This document shows, piece after piece, positions 29,264 through 32,311 of a stretch of DNA of 32,311 nucleotides (positions are counted from its first letter, which is position 1; each line of letters begins with the position of its first letter). The translations under genes were made by a program, and so were the position numbers. The notes under the pieces were generated by a model. That model did not search any database and had not been told where the DNA came from. It saw only the letters and a list, made by a program, of their open reading frames with translations. Source of the DNA: Nitrospirae bacterium CG02_land_8_20_14_3_00_41_53 (lineage in GTDB: Bacteria; Nitrospirota; Thermodesulfovibrionia; Thermodesulfovibrionales; SM23-35); contig PEUB01000009.1 in assembly GCA_002780895.1 (NCBI GenBank), positions 1 through 32,311 on the forward strand. Direction: 5' to 3'.

Positions 29264-29726
29264 CCTCTTGCTTTATCCTCAGATGTGAATGGTAAATTTT
29301 GCATTGACGACAGAATCTTGAATATGATTAACTTATCATAGAGGTGTTTAAATGAGAGAGGCATTAAGATATTTAAATAATGCAAAGGAAATACTAAAAT
29401 CTGCTCCTATTGAAGATAATACTTATACTGACATAAAGCCAGTTCAAGAAGCATGCGGAACCGCCTACCTTGCAGTATTGAAGTCTATCGACGAATACCT
29501 GGTGAACAGAGGGGTAAACCCTAAAGATTTGCCGCAATCTATTGAAGGATACAGAGAAATGATTAGAAAATATCTATCTGTTCATAACGGTAAACTCACT
29601 AGAGAATTCGAAAAACTCTATAAAGCATTACATATTGCAGGATATTATAGAGGGCTGTTGGAAGATGTAGATATGGTAAAAGCTGCGATTAAATCTGCAA
29701 AGGCTTTTATTGGAAAGATTGGGTAA
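29211..29726 (+). repeat. Duplicated segment, copy 1 (ispF 3' end + DUF5618-like gene)
   Basis: From GTGGTGGAGGC at 29211 the sequence parallels 31739 onward: the last 17 codons of ispF, a spacer containing ATGATTAACTTATCAT/GTGATTAACTTATTAT, and the DUF5618-like gene. The copies are clearly related but well diverged, so the duplication is old. Confidence 0.8.
29352..29726 (+). CDS. DUF5618/HEPN-like small helical protein, copy 1
   Basis: This 124-aa all-helical protein reads ALRYLNNAKEILKSAPIEDN, then QEACGTAYLAVLKSIDEYLV, then RKYLSVHNGKLTREFEKLYK. I believe this is the DUF5618 family, whose fold resembles HEPN proteins. Arg72 and His78 form an R-x5-H motif typical of HEPN RNases, though outside the classic R-N context. 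The function is unknown to me; many HEPN-like proteins pair with MNT-type nucleotidyltransferases, and one lies 0.7 kb downstream. A second copy about two-thirds identical lies at 31846. The ATG follows GAGGTGTTTAA. Confidence 0.65.
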   Translation: MREALRYLNNAKEILKSAPIEDNTYTDIKPVQEACGTAYLAVLKSIDEYLVNRGVNPKDLPQSIEGYREMIRKYLSVHNGKLTREFEKLYKALHIAGYYRGLLEDVDMVKAAIKSAKAFIGKIG

Positions 29727-29800
29727 GAAAAGAGCTTAAAGCTTCTCCCTCCCAGCAAACCTTGCAACCTGAAGGACAATATTTTTAGAACTGCTATTTT

Positions 29801-30044
29801 CCTAAATTCCCATAAAATTAGGCATTAGGGCATAGCAAATGCTTGTATTACAGCACAATGTTGATAATAACTAATGCCTCACTATATATCATGTCCGTCA
29901 TTCCCGCAGTCTGTTGAGCGGGAATCCAGAGCCTTTTAAAAAGAATTGGATTCCGGCTTAAGGACTGCCGGAATGACAGCTTTATGGGTATTTTCGGGTC
30001 AATGACCATTATTTATCTAATGTCTAAAAATGTGGGAATTTTGG
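29801..30044. mobile_element. MITE-like element with 28-bp terminal inverted repeats
   Basis: The ends 29801-29828 (starting CCTAAATTCCCATAAAATTA) and 30017-30044 (its complement starts CCAAAATTCCCACATTTTTA) agree at 22 of 28 positions. ATTTT flanks both sides (29796-29800 and 30045-30049), a possible 5-bp target duplication. It has no coding frame and would need a transposase in trans. A separate REP-like palindrome lies inside (29893-29981). It interrupts a small gene of which an uninterrupted copy exists in the window. Confidence 0.65.
29893..29981. repeat. GTCATTCCCGC-type dispersed palindrome
   Basis: GTCATTCCCGCAGTC (29897-29911) and GACTGCCGGAATGAC (29963-29977) are inverted with one mismatch, with GCGGGAATCCAGAGCC and TTGGATTCCGGC inside. 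This is the common intergenic palindrome built on the GTCATTCCCG core. It sits within the MITE-like element. Confidence 0.8.
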
Positions 30045-30218
30045 ATTTTTCTGAAATATTTCAAGAAAAAAAGCTTTATTGTTCCTTAATAGAGATTATA
30101 CTTTTGAGAAGGTTCTATTCAAAATCCGAAGGGCTTTTTTGAGGTGAGGTGAAATATAAGTTGATGTAATCAGGAGATTTAGGATATATTGATGAAAATA
30201 TACTCAACGTAACAGACA

Positions 30219-30401
30219 ATGTTAAAAAAGTATAAAACCTTTGAAGATGCTGAAAGAGACCTTTGGTGTTTCAATCCCGACAGGGATTATTTTAACAGGA
30301 TTTTTGTTATGATGCGGACAGAAATCTTCAGTAAAACCCTCAGGGCGAGGAGGGGAGTATTCAAATACAGGACTATCGAAGATGCACAGAAAAACTCCTG
30401 A
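30219..30401 (+). CDS. Small protein (60 aa) upstream of and overlapping a nucleotidyltransferase
   Basis: The 60-aa protein reads KKYKTFEDAERDLWCFNPDR, then RRGVFKYRTIEDAQ. The repeated pattern F/Y-x-T-hydrophobic-EDA at each end (KTFEDAE and RTIEDAQ) marks a small family I remember next to AbiEii/DUF6036-like nucleotidyltransferases; the name is unknown to me. It overlaps the next gene by 20 bp in another frame, so the two are translationally coupled. An antitoxin or partner role is inference from position. Confidence 0.65.
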   Translation: MLKKYKTFEDAERDLWCFNPDRDYFNRIFVMMRTEIFSKTLRARRGVFKYRTIEDAQKNS

Positions 30402-30870
30402 TGAGGGTTTTCTTAAAATCTGCAATGCCTTTAACAGACGCGGTGTGGAATATATAGTGATTGGTGGTTTTGCCATGATTATGCATGGCCTGCCAAGAAC
30501 CACTGTAGATATTGATTTCTTTATCAACGGCAGCCCTGATAATATGGAAAAAATAAAAGATTCACTCAAGGAAGTTTTTAATGATGAGGAAATAGAAGGA
30601 ATCTCACCATCAGATGTAAGTGAATATTCAGTTATCAGATATGGAACTCCAGACGGGTTTTATATAGACCTCATAGGGAAATTAGGAGAGGCTTTTAAGT
30701 TTGATGATTTCAAAAGTCATATAGAAACCTTTGAAATTAATCACATAGACATACCGGTTTGTGACGTGGAAATGCTCATAAAAATGAAACAAACTGTTAG
30801 GACAAAAGACATTACGGACATAGAGTTTTTGCAGGAGAAGTTGAGGCAAAAGAAAGGTATTGATTATTGA
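30382..30870 (+). CDS. MNT/AbiEii-type nucleotidyltransferase (DUF6036-like)
   Basis: The 162-aa protein has the pol-beta nucleotidyltransferase signature: IGGFAMIMHGLPRTTVDIDF with Gly28-Gly29 and the metal-binding Asp43 and Asp45, then FYIDLIGKLGEAF holding a third acidic strand. Proteins of this group include toxins that add nucleotides to tRNA or other targets (AbiEii, MenT) and MNT antitoxins of HEPN toxins. Here it follows a 60-aa partner and lies between two HEPN-like genes, so either relation is possible. Start and end are secure; substrate unknown. Confidence 0.8.
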   Translation: MHRKTPDEGFLKICNAFNRRGVEYIVIGGFAMIMHGLPRTTVDIDFFINGSPDNMEKIKDSLKEVFNDEEIEGISPSDVSEYSVIRYGTPDGFYIDLIGKLGEAFKFDDFKSHIETFEINHIDIPVCDVEMLIKMKQTVRTKDITDIEFLQEKLRQKKGIDY

Positions 30871-30876
30871 TATATT

Positions 30877-31080
30877 TTACGGCTGAGTCTTCCCCTTCGC
30901 TGCAAGCCTTGCAACTTGAAGGACAATATTTTTAGAACTGCTTTCTTTGATTTTTCTGAAATATTTAAGGAGTTTGCTTTCATCGGTAGGTAAATAGAGC
31001 GATGGCCTTTCTGCAACAATAGATGTCTTACCATTCTCGAAAAAATATGATACAGACACAGAAGTCTTACAAGGATTCAA
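30877..31080 (-). CDS. Unrecognised short frame, intact paralogue of the split remnant
   Basis: This 67-aa frame reads SVSYFFENGKTSIVAERPSL, then LPTDESKLLKYFRKIKESSS, then KNIVLQVARLAAKGKTQP. It uses a TTG start with no ribosome binding site, and no upstream ATG exists, so it may be a truncated 3' end. Its relevance is shown by the diverged second copy at 29736-30110. The end ESKLLKYF-x-KI-x-ESS is helical and charged. Family unknown. Confidence 0.4.
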   Translation of the reverse strand: MNPCKTSVSVSYFFENGKTSIVAERPSLYLPTDESKLLKYFRKIKESSSKNIVLQVARLAAKGKTQP

Positions 31081-31218
31081 GATTATTTAAATTTTGGGGA
31101 TAGGGGAGGGTGAGATTTTATAAAGGTCTTTTAACTTTAGCTCTGTTTTAAGGGGGGCAAATAGGTTTCTGCAATATTGGCAAGCATTATATGCATGTAG
31201 ATGGTGAGGTAGCGAAAA

Positions 31219-31317
31219 TCAAGGTTTAATAACAGAAAAGTTTTCTTTTATAGTGGCATTAAATAATGCTTCATCAGAAGTGACCATAGCGCTGGTATCA
31301 AAGAAGTACAAAGGCAT
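31219..31317 (-). pseudogene. VapC-type PIN toxin with internal deletion
   Basis: The frame starts MPLYFFDTSAMV, the usual first strand of a VapC PIN domain with the first catalytic Asp (Asp7), and ends TSDEALFNATIKENFSVIKP, the usual last strand and helix. The roughly 90-100 residues between them, holding the other acidic residues, are missing, leaving 32 aa. The ATG overlaps the stop of the upstream gene by one base (TAATG), as in intact vapBC operons. It cannot be an active nuclease. Confidence 0.7.
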
Positions 31318-31544
31318 TATCTATTTCTTTCTTCTACAATCTCTTCTGACAAAGAGGTCTTTATTGAAGAAAGACGATTTCTTACATCCTCAAGGGTTGT
31401 TTCAGGAGAGGCGTATTCCCATAGGGCATAATCATAACCGTCAGATAATTTCAGTCCCAGCTTTGAAAGTGACTTCAATGCCTCAAGTTTTCTCGAGGAC
31501 ACCTGTGCAGGTAAAACATTTAATTCTCTTTTTGAAGAAAGCAT
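31317..31544 (-). CDS. Antitoxin-like protein upstream of the VapC remnant
   Basis: The 75-aa protein reads SKRELNVLPAQVSSRKLEAL, then KSLSKLGLKLSDGYDYALWE, then ETTLEDVRNRLSSIKTSLSE. Size, charge and position before a PIN gene fit an orphaned VapB-type antitoxin, but I do not recognise a DNA-binding fold. AAAGGA at 31550-31555 supports ATG 31544; a longer reading into a hydrophobic stretch upstream has no such support. With the toxin deleted it has no evident target here. Confidence 0.55.
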   Translation of the reverse strand: MLSSKRELNVLPAQVSSRKLEALKSLSKLGLKLSDGYDYALWEYASPETTLEDVRNRLSSIKTSLSEEIVEERNR

Positions 31545-31671
31545 GTCAATTCCTTTTATATAAGGATAGCACAGGATATGGGATAGAAGCAATGCAAAAT
31601 AAAGCAATAGAGGAGCGGATTTACTTTTGCACTGTTGTTCTTTTGCAGTAAAAAATAAAGGGGGGAAGATT

Positions 31672-31791
31672 ATGTTTAAGGCAAAAGGTTCTCTGGCAAT
31701 AGTTGTATTGTTTTTATTTGTAAGTAGTATGGGAAGTTGTGGTGGAGGCATAGCTGCGTATGCAGTATGTTTACTGAAAAGAATCGAGTAA
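31672..31791 (+). CDS. Chimeric 39-aa frame: lipoprotein-type signal joined to an ispF tail
   Basis: MFKAKGSLAIVVLFLFVSSM leads to a lipobox-like MGSC (Cys23), then GGGIAAYAVCLLKRIE, which is the C-terminus of IspF (GGGIAAYAVCLLRRIA). GGGGGGAAG at 31660-31668 is a strong ribosome binding site. The frame reads across the junction without a break. It may be expressed as a tiny lipoprotein or be a scar of the duplication that copied the ispF end. Its original lipoprotein partner is lost. Confidence 0.5.
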   Translation: MFKAKGSLAIVVLFLFVSSMGSCGGGIAAYAVCLLKRIE

Positions 31792-32220
31792 TATTTCTTG
31801 ACGTCAGATCGTTCAATGTGATTAACTTATTATGAAGGAGCTTACATGAGAGAGGCCATTAGATATTTAAATAATGCAAAGGAAATATTAAAATCTATTC
31901 CTATTGAGGATAATACATATACTGATATTAAACCTGTAAGAGAAGCATTCTCAACTGCCTATCTTGCTATCTTAGAAGCTATAAATGAGTACCTTATAAC
32001 CAGAAAGGGTTTAACCAAGAAAGAACTCCCTAAATCACTAGAAGCATATCGAGACGCTTTAAGAAAGCATATTGCGGTTCATAATGGAAAGTTGATGAGG
32101 GAATTTGAAAAGCTTTACGATGCTTTGCACATAGCAGGATATTATAGAGGGCTTATTTATGATGTGAATATGGTTAAAGATGCATTTAAAGCTGCAAAGG
32201 AATTTATTGAGAAGATTAAG
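31739..32220 (+). repeat. Duplicated segment, copy 2 (ispF tail + DUF5618-like gene)
   Basis: This is the second copy of the block at 29211-29726. It includes the ispF tail, the spacer with GTGATTAACTTATTATGAAGGAG in place of ATGATTAACTTATCATAGAGG, and the helical gene. After about 32220 the copies no longer match. Confidence 0.8.
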
Positions 32221-32289
32221 TGCTGCGATTCAGACACTAAATTTAGGCCAGTTAGGATTTTTTCAAAAGGCCTTACAACTTTTGAATAA
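31846..32289 (+). CDS. DUF5618/HEPN-like small helical protein, copy 2, with altered tail
   Basis: The first 125 residues of this 147-aa protein match copy 1 at 29352 at about two-thirds identity (REAIRYLNNAKEILKS, IPIEDNTYTDIKPVREAF, VHNGKLMREFEKLYDALHIA) and keep the R73-x5-H79 motif. After EKIK it continues for 22 residues (CCDSDTKFRPVRIFSKGLTT) that copy 1 lacks, coded by sequence beyond the duplicated block. GAAGGAG precedes the ATG. Conservation of reading frame and motif in both copies suggests selection on function. Confidence 0.65.
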   Translation: MREAIRYLNNAKEILKSIPIEDNTYTDIKPVREAFSTAYLAILEAINEYLITRKGLTKKELPKSLEAYRDALRKHIAVHNGKLMREFEKLYDALHIAGYYRGLIYDVNMVKDAFKAAKEFIEKIKCCDSDTKFRPVRIFSKGLTTFE

Positions 32290-32311
32290 TTTGCCCACCC
32301 TCTAATTTATC

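Larger units (their letters stand above)
29736..30110 (-). pseudogene. Remnant of a small gene split by a MITE-like element
   Basis: On the minus strand, a 3' part ending SSSKNIVLQVARFAGREKL with stop at 29736-29738 matches the tail of the 67-aa frame at 30877-31080 (39 of 41 bases identical over 29755-29795 and 30902-30942). The next codons in that frame, LKYFRKI, reappear only beyond 30044. The 244-bp element at 29801-30044 separates the two halves. The upstream end near 30110 is approximate. The gene is dead; its family is unknown. Confidence 0.65.

Noticed and set aside
28912-29385. Minus-strand 157-codon frame across ispF
   Set aside because: Shadow of ispF, which has all metal ligands and normal length.
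31253-31651. 132-codon plus-strand frame over the antitoxin/VapC remnant
   Set aside because: The minus-strand reading has recognisable PIN start and end and coupled TAATG; the plus-strand peptide is unlike any protein and lacks a start signal.

Overview
The window looks like a chromosomal piece of an anaerobic-type Gram-negative bacterium with moderately low GC. Lipoprotein biogenesis (Lnt), a MltD-type lytic transglycosylase and a DegP-type protease point to an outer membrane. The gene groups lnt-prfB, dnaA-dnaN-gyrB without recF, serA plus a class V aminotransferase, and PIN/TRAM-ispD-ispF remind me of Nitrospirota (Thermodesulfovibrio-like) or deltaproteobacterial genomes. This assignment is inference, not shown by a marker search.

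Left accessory region (1-8516). After the tail of an unknown gene comes a promoter with two identical 16-bp palindromes. It drives a tight four-gene operon: a DUF4258/MqsR-like small protein, an MqsA-like zinc-finger/HTH protein with a long extra C-terminal domain, a 779-aa protein joining a Lon-type (S16) serine protease domain to a complete RNase HIII, and a TPR protein ending in a cold-shock RNA-binding domain. I know of no described system with this composition, and it is the main find of the window. A second small pair (DUF4258 + DUF2283) follows, then a type IIG restriction-modification gene on the minus strand that stops after its NPPY motif and lacks the specificity domain.

Core region (8656-29263). 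On the minus strand lie lnt, prfB (with a +1 frameshift site), a probable oriC, dnaA, dnaN, gyrB and a lipoprotein gene, in transcription order. Then come tRNA-Phe and a MltD-like gene on the plus strand. A minus-strand block follows: aminotransferase, serA, purA, comF, PHP phosphoesterase and TPR membrane protein. A DegP-like protease, a PIN/TRAM protein, ispD and ispF are on the plus strand. Several of these housekeeping genes carry in-frame palindromic repeat insertions (dnaN twice, ispD three segments, the lipoprotein leader).

Right accessory region (29264-32289). This is a scrapyard of duplication and decay. Two diverged copies of a DUF5618/HEPN-like gene each follow a copy of the ispF 3' end; the second ispF tail is fused in frame to a foreign lipoprotein-type signal peptide. 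Between them are a small-ORF/nucleotidyltransferase pair, a remnant gene split by a 244-bp MITE-like element with 28-bp terminal inverted repeats, a second copy of that gene, and an antitoxin-like gene followed by a VapC toxin with an internal deletion. The region reads as a site of repeated gain and loss of toxin-antitoxin-type genes just downstream of ispF.
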